Assembly (NCBI GenBank): GCA_009774735.1
Contig: VSOH01000008.1
Span: forward strand, 1 to 17,727
DNA: 17,727 nucleotides
Reading direction: 5' to 3'
Origin: Clostridiales bacterium
GTDB lineage: Bacteria; Bacillota_A; Clostridia; Oscillospirales; Acutalibacteraceae
Shown: positions 1 through 7,293 of the stretch, piece after piece
Position numbering within the stretch: position 1 is the stretch's first letter
Layout: each line of letters opens with the position of its first letter
Made by a program: the position numbers and the translations under genes
Notes under the pieces: model-generated
Seen by the model: only the letters and a program-made list of their open reading frames with translations
Database searches by the model: none
What the model was told of the DNA's origin: nothing

Positions 1-24
1 GCAATCGGTTAGTAATAATATACA

Positions 25-65
25 ATATTTTTGAATATGCGTGTATATTTTTGAATATTTATACA
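25..65. promoter_or_regulatory. Tandem ArgR-box-like operator upstream of argG
   Basis: The 14-mer ATATTTTTGAATAT occurs at 25-38 and again at 45-58, exactly 20 bp apart, about two helical turns. The second copy lies inside an inverted repeat, TGTATA (42-47) and TATACA (60-65). Read on the minus strand, 52-65 is TGTATAAATATTCA, which matches the ArgR/AhrC-type consensus TGAATAAAAATTCA at 12 of 14 positions. ArgR hexamers typically bind paired boxes about 21 bp centre to centre. The repeat and spacing are seen directly; assignment to ArgR is inference from the downstream argGH genes. The DNA is very AT-rich, so chance similarity is a real risk. Confidence 0.5.
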
Positions 66-81
66 AACTTTTTAAAAAGGG

Positions 82-110
82 TTGAAAATATTATTGAGTA
101 TATATATAAT
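82..110 (+). promoter_or_regulatory. Sigma-A promoter for argGH
   Basis: TTGAAA at 82-87 and TATAAT at 105-110 are separated by 17 bp, which fits the housekeeping sigma consensus. Transcription would start near 117, giving a leader of about 30 nt before argG. The putative ArgR boxes end 16 nt upstream of the -35 element. Confidence 0.65.
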
Positions 111-145
111 AGGTACAAAGCTAAAATTTAATAAGGAGATATATT

Positions 146-1372
146 ATGGCAAAGGAAATAAAAAAAGTAGTTCTTGCCTATTCAGGCGGACTCGACACAT
201 CTATCATCATTCCGTGGTTAAAGGAAAATTATAACAACTGTGAGGTTATTGCAGTTTCAGGCGATGTGGGTCAGGGAACCGAGCTTGACGGACTGGAAGA
301 AAAGGCAATCGCAACAGGTGCATCAAAGCTTTATGTACTTGATTTAAGAGATGAATATGTTGAAGATTACATATTCCCATGTTTAAAAGCCGGTGCTGAT
401 TATGAAACATATTTGCTCGGCACATCACACGCTCGTCCCTGCATTGCAAAGGGTCTTGCAGAAATTGCTATTAAAGAAGGTGCTGACGCTATCTGTCACG
501 GCTGCACAGGCAAAGGCAATGACCAGGTACGTTTTGAATTGACACTTAAAGCATTTGCTCCTGAAATGGAGATTATTGCACCTTGGCGTGAGTGGGACAT
601 CAAATCACGTGAGGAGGAAATCGAATATGCTGAGGCTCACAACATTCCTCTCAAAATAAATCGTGAAACAAACTATTCAAAAGATAAGAATGTATGGCAC
701 TTAAGTCACGAGGGTCTTGACCTTGAGGATCCTGCAAATGAGCCTATGTATTCTAAAGAAGGCTTCCTTGAATTAGGTGTTGCTCCCGAGCAGGCACCTG
801 ATAAGCCGACATATGTAACTATTCATTTTGAAAAGGGTATTCCTACCGCAATTGACGGAGAGGAAATGAAAGCTCTTGCAATCGTTGAAAAGCTCAATGA
901 GCTTGGCGGTGCAAATGGTATCGGTCTGCTTGACATTGTCGAAAACAGACTTGTTGGTATGAAGAGCCGTGGCGTTTATGAAACACCGGGCGGTGCAATC
1001 CTTTACAAGGCTCACGAGCTTCTCGAAATGATTACGCTTGACCGTGAAACATCACATTATAAAAAGCTTGTATCACAGAAATTCGGTGAGCTTGTTTACA
1101 ATGGTTTATGGTTCACGCCTCTTCGTGAAGCACTTTCGGCATTTGTTGACAAAACACAGGAAACTGTTACAGGTGATGTTAAAGTTAAGCTTTACAAAGG
1201 CAACATCATCAATGCAGGTATCACCTCACCATACACTCTTTATGATGAGAACATTGCTTCATTCGGCGAAGACGGCGGTGCTTACAACCAGGCTGACTCA
1301 GCAGGATTCATTAATCTGTTTGGTCTTTCAATCAAAGTTAAGGCTCTGCTTGATAAACAAAGAGGCGAATAA
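146..1372 (+). CDS. argG: Argininosuccinate synthase
   Basis: ATP-dependent ligase that joins citrulline and aspartate to give argininosuccinate, the penultimate step of arginine biosynthesis in the cytoplasm. The 408-residue protein is of normal family length. An N-terminal PP-loop nucleotide-binding motif AYSGGLDTS is at residues 11-19, and the family segment HGCTGKGNDQVRFEL lies near residues 118-132. The ATG at 146 has an ideal AAGGAGA ribosome binding site at 133-139 (6-nt spacing). The gene is followed 100 nt later by argH, with an intervening G/C hairpin but no poly-T tract, so the two are probably one transcript. The upstream tandem repeats suggest arginine-responsive control. No sign of damage; the identification is firm. 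Confidence 0.98.
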   Translation: MAKEIKKVVLAYSGGLDTSIIIPWLKENYNNCEVIAVSGDVGQGTELDGLEEKAIATGASKLYVLDLRDEYVEDYIFPCLKAGADYETYLLGTSHARPCIAKGLAEIAIKEGADAICHGCTGKGNDQVRFELTLKAFAPEMEIIAPWREWDIKSREEEIEYAEAHNIPLKINRETNYSKDKNVWHLSHEGLDLEDPANEPMYSKEGFLELGVAPEQAPDKPTYVTIHFEKGIPTAIDGEEMKALAIVEKLNELGGANGIGLLDIVENRLVGMKSRGVYETPGGAILYKAHELLEMITLDRETSHYKKLVSQKFGELVYNGLWFTPLREALSAFVDKTQETVTGDVKVKLYKGNIINAGITSPYTLYDENIASFGEDGGAYNQADSAGFINLFGLSIKVKALLDKQRGE

Positions 1373-1383
1373 TAATTTATTGT

Positions 1384-1405
1384 GGGAGGGCATAACGACC
1401 CTCCC
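1384..1405 (+). other. GC-rich hairpin in the argG-argH spacer
   Basis: GGGAGGG (1384-1390) pairs with CCCTCCC (1399-1405) around an 8-nt loop. No T-run follows, so it does not look like a full intrinsic terminator. It may protect the upstream argG message from 3' exonucleases or tune argH expression. Confidence 0.4.
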
Positions 1406-1472
1406 TGCTTAATATACAGGCAATATGTAAATTCTCATAAAATACATACCAAAATATATAAAGGGGATTTTT

Positions 1473-2846
1473 ATGGCACAGCTATGGAAAGGCAGGTTCA
1501 AAAAAGAGCTTGCAAAAGAAACAAATGATTTCAACTCATCAATTAAATTTGATTCAAGGATGTATGCACAGGATATTCAGGGCAGTATCGCCCACGCTAC
1601 CATGCTTGGTGCAGCAGGTATTATTGACCGGAGCGAAAGCAACAAAATTGTTCAGTGTTTAAGTGAAATATATAATGATATAAAAAACGGCAGTCTTAAC
1701 ATTGACATGGAGGCTGAGGATATCCACACCTTTATTGAAGGTGAGCTGACCGCAAGACTCGGACAAACAGGCAAAAGACTGCATACTGCAAGATCAAGAA
1801 ATGATCAGGTTGCTCTTGATATAAGACTTGTTCTGAGAAATGAAATTGATATCATTTCCGAAAAAATCAAGGAATTAATCAATGTCATCTGCAACAAAGC
1901 AAACGAAAATAAAGAAACCATTATGCCGGGCTATACGCACCTTCAAAGGGCACAGCCTATTACTTTCGGTCATCATCTTATGGCATACGCTGCAATGCTT
2001 TGCAGAGATCTGGACAGACTGAAGGATGTAAAAAAAAGAATGAATGTCTGCCCGCTCGGAAGCGGTGCTCTTGCAGGCACAACCTATCCTCTGGACAGAA
2101 GCATGGTTGCCGAGCTTCTTGGCTTTGATGACATAAGTGCAAACAGCCTTGACGGCGTTTCAGACAGAGATTTCTGCATTGAGCTTGCTGCAGCCTTATC
2201 GCTTATTATGGTGCACCTTTCACGCTTCAGTGAGGAAATCATTATGTGGTGCAGCTGGGAATTCAAATTCATTGAGCTTGATGATGCATTTTCAACAGGC
2301 TCAAGCATTATGCCGCAGAAAAAAAACCCGGATATTGCAGAACTTGTACGTGGCAAGAGTGGCAGAGTTTTCGGCGATTTAACAACACTTTTAACAGTTA
2401 TGAAAGGTATTGCCCTTGCCTACAACAAGGATATGCAGGAAGACAAAGAGGCTGTATTTGACGCAGTTGACACTGTAAAGATGTGCCTTAATGCCTTCAC
2501 ACCTATGATTGATACTATGACCGTTCTTAAAGAAAATATGCGAAACGCAGCAGCAAAGGGCTTTATAAATGCAACGGACTGTGCTGACTATCTGGTATCA
2601 AAGGGACTCCCCTTCCGTGATGCATACAAAGCAACAGGTGAGCTGGTTGCAATCTGCATTGACAAGGGTCTTACCCTTGAAACACTGCCGATTGAAGAAT
2701 ACAAAGCAATCTGCGATTTATTTGATGAAGAGGTTTATACAGCAATCAATCTTGAAAAATGCGTTAATGACAGACTTGTTGCCGGCGGTCCCAGTGCAGG
2801 AAGTGTTGAAAAGCAAATTGAAAAAGCAATGTCAGCAATAAAATAA
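1473..2846 (+). CDS. argH: Argininosuccinate lyase
   Basis: Cleaves argininosuccinate to arginine and fumarate, the last step of arginine biosynthesis; a homotetrameric member of the fumarase/aspartase superfamily. The 457-residue length is standard. All three conserved regions are visible: SRNDQ at 108-112, GYTHLQRAQP with the catalytic-base-type His156, and the superfamily signature GSSIMPQKKNPD at 276-287, whose flexible loop carries the catalytic serine (Ser278 by alignment memory). The start is the ATG at 1473, preceded by AAGGGG about 7 nt upstream. It follows argG directly and shares its probable promoter. Intact and confidently assigned. Confidence 0.98.
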   Translation: MAQLWKGRFKKELAKETNDFNSSIKFDSRMYAQDIQGSIAHATMLGAAGIIDRSESNKIVQCLSEIYNDIKNGSLNIDMEAEDIHTFIEGELTARLGQTGKRLHTARSRNDQVALDIRLVLRNEIDIISEKIKELINVICNKANENKETIMPGYTHLQRAQPITFGHHLMAYAAMLCRDLDRLKDVKKRMNVCPLGSGALAGTTYPLDRSMVAELLGFDDISANSLDGVSDRDFCIELAAALSLIMVHLSRFSEEIIMWCSWEFKFIELDDAFSTGSSIMPQKKNPDIAELVRGKSGRVFGDLTTLLTVMKGIALAYNKDMQEDKEAVFDAVDTVKMCLNAFTPMIDTMTVLKENMRNAAAKGFINATDCADYLVSKGLPFRDAYKATGELVAICIDKGLTLETLPIEEYKAICDLFDEEVYTAINLEKCVNDRLVAGGPSAGSVEKQIEKAMSAIK

Positions 2847-2854
2847 AGTAATAG

Positions 2855-2886
2855 AATGCAGTGGATTTTTAATTAACCACTGCATT
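2855..2886 (+). terminator. Hairpin after argH, probable weak terminator
   Basis: AATGCAGTGG (2855-2864) pairs perfectly with CCACTGCATT (2877-2886) around a 12-nt AT-rich loop. The downstream tract is ATTATT rather than a clean T-run, so termination may be partial. It separates argGH from the next promoter at 2891. Confidence 0.55.
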
Positions 2887-2890
2887 ATTA

Positions 2891-2919
2891 TTGACTACAA
2901 TAATAAAAGAGAGTATAAT
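2891..2919 (+). promoter_or_regulatory. Near-consensus sigma-A promoter for degV-ilvE
   Basis: TTGACT (2891-2896) and TATAAT (2914-2919) are spaced by 17 bp. This is one of the strongest-looking promoters in the window and sits immediately after the argH hairpin. The leader to the DegV start is about 50 nt. Confidence 0.75.
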
Positions 2920-2976
2920 AAGGCTATCTGTAGATTTTAGCAATAACAAATTTGATATATGAAAGGTAAGTGCCCG

Positions 2977-3837
2977 ATGAGTTATAAAATCGTTGTTGAC
3001 AGTTGCTGTGATTTAACCGCAGATATGAAAAATTGGAGTAACCTTGAGGTTATTCCGCTTACCCTCCAGATTGGTGATTACGTTATCCCCGATGATGAGA
3101 ATTTTAATCAGGATGACTTTGTAAACAGAATGATTAACAGCGATGTTCTTGCTCAGTCGGCATGTCCTTCACCGCAGGCATTTGCAGATGCCTGTGTCGG
3201 TGACTGTGATGACGTTTATATCATTACCATAACAAGCAAGCTCAGCGGCTGCTATAACAGTGCTGTTCAGGGTGTTGAGCTGTACAAAGATGAAAACAAT
3301 GATAATAAAAATATTCATATTTTCAATTCTCTTGCTACATCAGGTCTTGAAACACTCATTGCTATGGAAATAAAAAAGCTTGCAGATGCAGGCAAAAACT
3401 TCAGCGAGATTGTTGAAACAGTTGAGAATTTCATTGCAAACCGAAGCAGGCTTTATTTCTGCCTTGAAAGCTTTGATATTTTAAAGGGCAACGGCAGACT
3501 GTTTAATCTTGCTGCAAATGTTATTGAGGCGCTGAGAGTTAAATTAATAGGACGTGCGGAAAACGGCAAGGTGGCAATCGCAGGCAAGGATCTGACTACA
3601 AAGCGTACCCTTGTTAAGTTGTCACACCTTATTGCTAAAGACACAGAGGGTGCCGATTTGAGCAGCAACCTCTGCATTATCAGCCATGTATGCTGTGAGG
3701 AAAAAGCTAACACAATCAAAGATATGATTGTTAGTAATACAAACTTTGATGAAAGCAATATAATCATTTTAAAGGCCAGCGGTCTGAACACTTTGTATGC
3801 TTCAAACGGAGGTACAATCATTGCTTTCAGCTATTAA
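2977..3837 (+). CDS. DegV family fatty-acid-binding protein
   Basis: DegV/FakB-type proteins hold a fatty acid and present it to the FakA kinase, which phosphorylates it for phospholipid synthesis; no FakA is visible here. From the ATG at 2977 the protein has 286 residues, normal for the family. It starts with the strand YKIVVDSCCDLT, has SACPSP (61-66, equivalent to the usual TSQPSP), and TSKLSGCYNSA (86-96, equivalent to SSKLSGTYQSA, lining the acyl pocket). An ATG at 2959 would add six residues, but GAAAGGT at 2961-2967 is better read as the ribosome binding site for 2977. It lies 33 nt before a branched-chain aminotransferase under one promoter. The ligand is unknown. Confidence 0.93.
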   Translation: MSYKIVVDSCCDLTADMKNWSNLEVIPLTLQIGDYVIPDDENFNQDDFVNRMINSDVLAQSACPSPQAFADACVGDCDDVYIITITSKLSGCYNSAVQGVELYKDENNDNKNIHIFNSLATSGLETLIAMEIKKLADAGKNFSEIVETVENFIANRSRLYFCLESFDILKGNGRLFNLAANVIEALRVKLIGRAENGKVAIAGKDLTTKRTLVKLSHLIAKDTEGADLSSNLCIISHVCCEEKANTIKDMIVSNTNFDESNIIILKASGLNTLYASNGGTIIAFSY

Positions 3838-3870
3838 TTGGCAAATTCATTACAAAAGAGGTAATATAGA

Positions 3871-4932
3871 ATGGAAATCAAGTATGAATTAACACAAACA
3901 CCAAAGGCTAAGCCTGAGGGTAAACTGGGCTTTGGCAACATCTTCACCGATCATATGTTCATTATGGACTATAAAACAGGTGAAGGCTGGCACAATGCAC
4001 GAATTGTACCTTATCAGCCCCTTTCTCTCGACCCGTCAGCACTTGTGTTCCACTATGCACAGGAATGCTTTGAAGGTTTGAAGGCTTACAGAACTCCAAA
4101 CGGAAGCATTCAGCTTTTCAGACCTGACAAAAACGGTGAAAGAATGAAATCAACACACGACCGACTTTGCATCCCTGAAATCCCTGTTGAGGATTTTGTT
4201 GAGGCAGTTAAAGCACTGGTTGCAGTTGAAAAGGATTGGGTGCCAAGCGAGCCTGAAACAAGCTTGTACATTCGTCCGTTCACCATCGCTACTGAGCCAG
4301 TTCTCGGTGTTAAAGCTGCAGAGGAATACAAATTCATCATCATCTGTTCACCTTCAGGAGCTTACTACGAAGAGGGTATGAATCCTGTTAAAATTTATGT
4401 TGAGGACGAGTATGTACGTGCTACCCCGGGCGGCACAGGCTACATCAAGTGCGGCGGTAACTACGCTGCATCAATCATTGCATCTGAAAAGGGTCACAAG
4501 CTCGGCTTCTCACAGGTACTATGGCTTGACGGTGTTGAAAGGAAATATGTTGAAGAGGTCGGCTCAATGAACATTATGTTTAAGGTTGACGGTGAAATCT
4601 ACACCGCTCCGACAGTGGGCACTGTTCTTCCCGGCATCACAAGAATGAGCTGTATTGAGCTTCTCAGAGATTGGGGTTATACCGTTCACGAGGAAAGATT
4701 TACTATTGATTTCATTATGAACGCTGCTAAGTCAGGCAAGCTTGAGGAAGTGTTCGGCACAGGTACAGCGGCTGTTATCAGTCCTGTCGGCAGTCTTACA
4801 TATGAAGATGATACTATTGAAATTAACAATTTCAAAACAGGTGATTTAACTCAGAAGCTTTATGACACATTAACAGGTATGCAGTTCGGCAGGCTCGATG
4901 ATAAAATGGGCTGGATTGTAAAGGTAGACTAA
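3871..4932 (+). CDS. ilvE: Branched-chain amino acid aminotransferase
   Basis: PLP enzyme that interconverts leucine, isoleucine or valine with their 2-oxo acids, using 2-oxoglutarate/glutamate. The 353-residue length and the motif GGTGYIKCGGNYAAS are typical of the larger eukaryote-like (type II) BCAT subgroup. Lys193 in that motif is the expected Schiff-base lysine. ECFEGLKAYR (65-74) and the C-terminal FGTGTAAVISPVG segment also fit. The ATG at 3871 follows an AAGAGGT site. It is co-oriented with the DegV gene 33 nt upstream, probably co-transcribed, and ends just before a strong terminator. Some members of this fold accept other substrates, but the motif set points to BCAT. Confidence 0.96.
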   Translation: MEIKYELTQTPKAKPEGKLGFGNIFTDHMFIMDYKTGEGWHNARIVPYQPLSLDPSALVFHYAQECFEGLKAYRTPNGSIQLFRPDKNGERMKSTHDRLCIPEIPVEDFVEAVKALVAVEKDWVPSEPETSLYIRPFTIATEPVLGVKAAEEYKFIIICSPSGAYYEEGMNPVKIYVEDEYVRATPGGTGYIKCGGNYAASIIASEKGHKLGFSQVLWLDGVERKYVEEVGSMNIMFKVDGEIYTAPTVGTVLPGITRMSCIELLRDWGYTVHEERFTIDFIMNAAKSGKLEEVFGTGTAAVISPVGSLTYEDDTIEINNFKTGDLTQKLYDTLTGMQFGRLDDKMGWIVKVD

Positions 4933-4943
4933 TATAAACTTAT

Positions 4944-4978
4944 AGCAGTCCTTGGAATAAGCTGAGGACTGCTTTTTT
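4944..4978 (+). terminator. Intrinsic terminator after ilvE
   Basis: AGCAGTCCT (4944-4952) pairs with AGGACTGCT (4965-4973) and is followed by a six-T run. It closes the degV-ilvE unit. The next gene starts at 4983, four bases after the T-run, so this element also occupies that gene's ribosome-binding region. Confidence 0.85.
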
Positions 4979-4982
4979 AATT

Positions 4983-5831
4983 ATGAGAATTATTGAATTA
5001 AAAATATCAAGTAAAGACAACGGCAGACAGATACGGGATTTTCTCAGGGATTTCGGGGTATCATCTGCACTGCTCACAAAGCTGAAAAACACTGAAAACG
5101 GAATAACAAAAAACGGCGAATTCGCACGAACAATCGACAAAATATTCACTGGTGATACGATTAAAATATCTATTGAGAACAGGGGTAAAATGCCTGAAAA
5201 ATTAATCACTGATGATGTAAAGCCTGTTTATAGCGACGAGGATATACTTGTGCTTAATAAGCCTGCTTTTATGCCTGTTCACGAAAGCAGAAATCACCGG
5301 GGTGATACGCTTGCAAATGCTGCTGCCTGCTATATGGACAGTGACACTGCTTTCCGTGCAGTATACCGCCTTGACCGTGATACATCGGGACTTGTTCTTA
5401 TTGCTAAAAACGAGCTTGCTGCCTGTAAGCTGGCAGGCAAAATACATAAGGATTATTATGCTGTCTGCAACGGAGTTCTTAAAGGAAAAGGAACAATTGA
5501 TTTGCCAATCCGCCGTGTTTGTGAAAGTATAATTGAACGCGGTGTTTTTGATGACGGTGAAAAGGCTGTAACCCACTGGGAAGCAATCAGCAATAAAAGC
5601 AATACTACTCTTCTTAAAATAAATCTTGAAACAGGCAGAACACATCAGATTCGTGTTCATTTTGCTCACCTTGGCTATCCGCTGCTGGGCGATACACTTT
5701 ACGGCGGAAACACAGATTTAATCAAAAGGCAGGCACTGCACTGCAAAACAATTTATTTCACGCATCCGATTACAAATAAGGAAATGGCTATTGAATGTGA
5801 TTTCCCAAATGATTTCAAAGGACTGATTTAA
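4983..5831 (+). CDS. RluA family RNA pseudouridine synthase
   Basis: Isomerises uridine to pseudouridine in structured RNA (23S rRNA or tRNA; the target cannot be read from sequence). The 282-residue protein has an S4-like RNA-binding region at about residues 12-65, then the catalytic domain from about 80. The catalytic motif is YRLDRDTSG, with Asp131 as the expected nucleophile, and the late motif ETGRTHQIRVHFAHLGYPLLGD is complete. The start at 4983 has no well-placed ribosome binding site: the nearest GAGG is in the 3' arm of the ilvE terminator, about 15 nt away. Its stop overlaps the next start (TAATG), so it leads a coupled three-gene run ending in luxS. No separate promoter is evident, so expression may depend on readthrough. 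Confidence 0.92.
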   Translation: MRIIELKISSKDNGRQIRDFLRDFGVSSALLTKLKNTENGITKNGEFARTIDKIFTGDTIKISIENRGKMPEKLITDDVKPVYSDEDILVLNKPAFMPVHESRNHRGDTLANAAACYMDSDTAFRAVYRLDRDTSGLVLIAKNELAACKLAGKIHKDYYAVCNGVLKGKGTIDLPIRRVCESIIERGVFDDGEKAVTHWEAISNKSNTTLLKINLETGRTHQIRVHFAHLGYPLLGDTLYGGNTDLIKRQALHCKTIYFTHPITNKEMAIECDFPNDFKGLI

Positions 5832-6754
5832 TGCCTTCATATTCCACGCACTGCATATTTGCACGTGAACTGCTGCCGCAGCTTTATTCATATGTTGATT
5901 TTGATTTGAACGAAGATGCACTTATGGTCGGAACACAGGGCCCCGATATTTTCTTTTTTCACCGAGTTTTCCCATGGATGCCGGGAAAAGCAATGAGAAA
6001 AATCGGCTCTGCCCTGCACAGATCAAAGCCTGCCGACATACTTGAAGCTATGCGTTATTATTGCAGCAAGCTGTCAGGTCAAAAGGATATTGCCAAATCA
6101 TATGTAAATGGGTTTATTATGCACTATGCACTTGACAGACTTTGCCATCCGTACGTGTACAGTCTGCAGTATAAAATAGTTGAAAAAAGTCCTCTGACAA
6201 ATCCTCATACTGCACACAATACCGTTGAATTCAGTATGGACACGTACCTGCTCAATAAGCGTTACGGAATTGCCGAGCCTGCACTTTTTGACACTGCCTG
6301 CACCGTGTGCGAGGATGAGATGGTGTTGGCTGAAATCGGAAAGCTTTACGCCTATGTTGTACCGAAAGTGCTTGATATTGAAATTGATGAAAGCACAGCA
6401 GCAACAGCAATAAGGGATATGAAGCGTGTTCAGTCGGTAACCTTTGATGCAACAGGCCTGAAGCGAAAATTTCTGAACGCTGCCGAAACAGTAATTGCAC
6501 CATTTTCAAAAAACTATAAATTTTCTGCAATGCTTCGTCCAAGGGACTTGGAAAAAGCAAAAAAATATGGTAATATAAACAACAGCAGTTGGCAGTCCCC
6601 TTTTGACAACAGCTATCACAATGAAAGCTTTGAGGATTTGTTTGAAATCGCAAAGATTGATGCAAAAAGACTGATAGCCGATTTCAGCAACGGGGCAGAT
6701 TTGTATAAAGCCACAAATAATTTATCATTTTTAACAGGAGTTGAAGTAAAATGA
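5831..6754 (+). CDS. Zinc-dependent phospholipase C family protein
   Basis: A 307-residue protein of the zinc phospholipase C/S1-P1-like all-helical fold. Putative metal ligands sit in the expected order: His7 in the N-terminal YSTHCIFA, Asp39 in GTQGPD, His98 and Asp102 (HxxxD), His106, then His129 and Glu133 (HxxxE), with Asp137 after. These mirror the tri-zinc site of Bacillus cereus PLC. There is no signal peptide, unlike secreted PLC enzymes, so it probably acts in the cytoplasm, and phospholipase activity is not established for this branch. The ATG shares one base with the rluA-type stop (TAATG) and its TGA overlaps the luxS start (ATGA), indicating translational coupling on both sides. 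Confidence 0.85.
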   Translation: MPSYSTHCIFARELLPQLYSYVDFDLNEDALMVGTQGPDIFFFHRVFPWMPGKAMRKIGSALHRSKPADILEAMRYYCSKLSGQKDIAKSYVNGFIMHYALDRLCHPYVYSLQYKIVEKSPLTNPHTAHNTVEFSMDTYLLNKRYGIAEPALFDTACTVCEDEMVLAEIGKLYAYVVPKVLDIEIDESTAATAIRDMKRVQSVTFDATGLKRKFLNAAETVIAPFSKNYKFSAMLRPRDLEKAKKYGNINNSSWQSPFDNSYHNESFEDLFEIAKIDAKRLIADFSNGADLYKATNNLSFLTGVEVK

Positions 6755-7227
6755 AAACAATACCAAGCTTTCAGATTGACCACAATATTTTAAAAAAAGG
6801 AATTTACATCAGCAGAATTGATGATGATATTACTACATATGACATCCGTATGCGTGAGCCGAACAGAGAAACGGTTATGACAAATGCTGCCATGCATACT
6901 ATTGAGCACCTTTTTGCAACTTATGTAAGAAATACTGAATTCGGCGACAATATAATTTATTTCGGTCCTATGGGCTGCAGAACAGGCTTTTACTTTCTGA
7001 CAAGAAGCCTGAGCGATGGTTACAGTATTAATCTGATTAAAGAAGCTTTTCAATATATTGCGGATTTCTGGGGCGTTGTTCCCGGTGCATCACCGAAGGA
7101 ATGCGGCAACTGCCTTGACCATAATCTTGCACAGGCGAAAGAAGAGGCAAAAGCATTTTTAAAGGTCATTGAAAACTGGACAAAAGCCGACCTTAAATAC
7201 CCCACTGCACCAACCGAGGAAGAGTAA
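6751..7227 (+). CDS. luxS: S-ribosylhomocysteine lyase (autoinducer-2 synthase)
   Basis: Splits S-ribosylhomocysteine into homocysteine and DPD, the precursor of autoinducer-2, as part of the activated methyl cycle. The 158 residues match the family length. Metal ligands are visible as His49 and His53 in MHTIEH and Cys118 in ECGNC. The catalytic cysteine is Cys76 in GPMGCRTGFY. The start overlaps the upstream stop by four bases (ATGA), with AGGAG a short distance upstream inside the preceding gene. The partner nucleosidase (mtnN/pfs) is not in the window. A bidirectional terminator follows. Confidence 0.97.
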   Translation: MKTIPSFQIDHNILKKGIYISRIDDDITTYDIRMREPNRETVMTNAAMHTIEHLFATYVRNTEFGDNIIYFGPMGCRTGFYFLTRSLSDGYSINLIKEAFQYIADFWGVVPGASPKECGNCLDHNLAQAKEEAKAFLKVIENWTKADLKYPTAPTEEE

Positions 7228-7242
7228 ATACAATATAGAAAT

Positions 7243-7279
7243 AAAAAATGTCTTGAGGATAAAATTCAAGACATTTTTT
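7243..7279. terminator. Bidirectional terminator between luxS and the minus-strand genes
   Basis: A perfect 14-bp stem, 7243-7256 with 7266-7279, begins with six A and ends with six T, so it has a T-run on either strand. It sits between convergent units and serves luxS on the plus strand and the methyltransferase on the minus strand. Confidence 0.9.
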
Positions 7280-7293
7280 ATTTTTGTACAGCA

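Noticed and set aside
1038..1412. Long alternative-frame reading frames inside argG, argH, the serine hydrolase and others
   Set aside because: They overlap well-supported genes in other frames, lack ribosome binding sites, and encode low-plausibility compositions. They are coding shadows.
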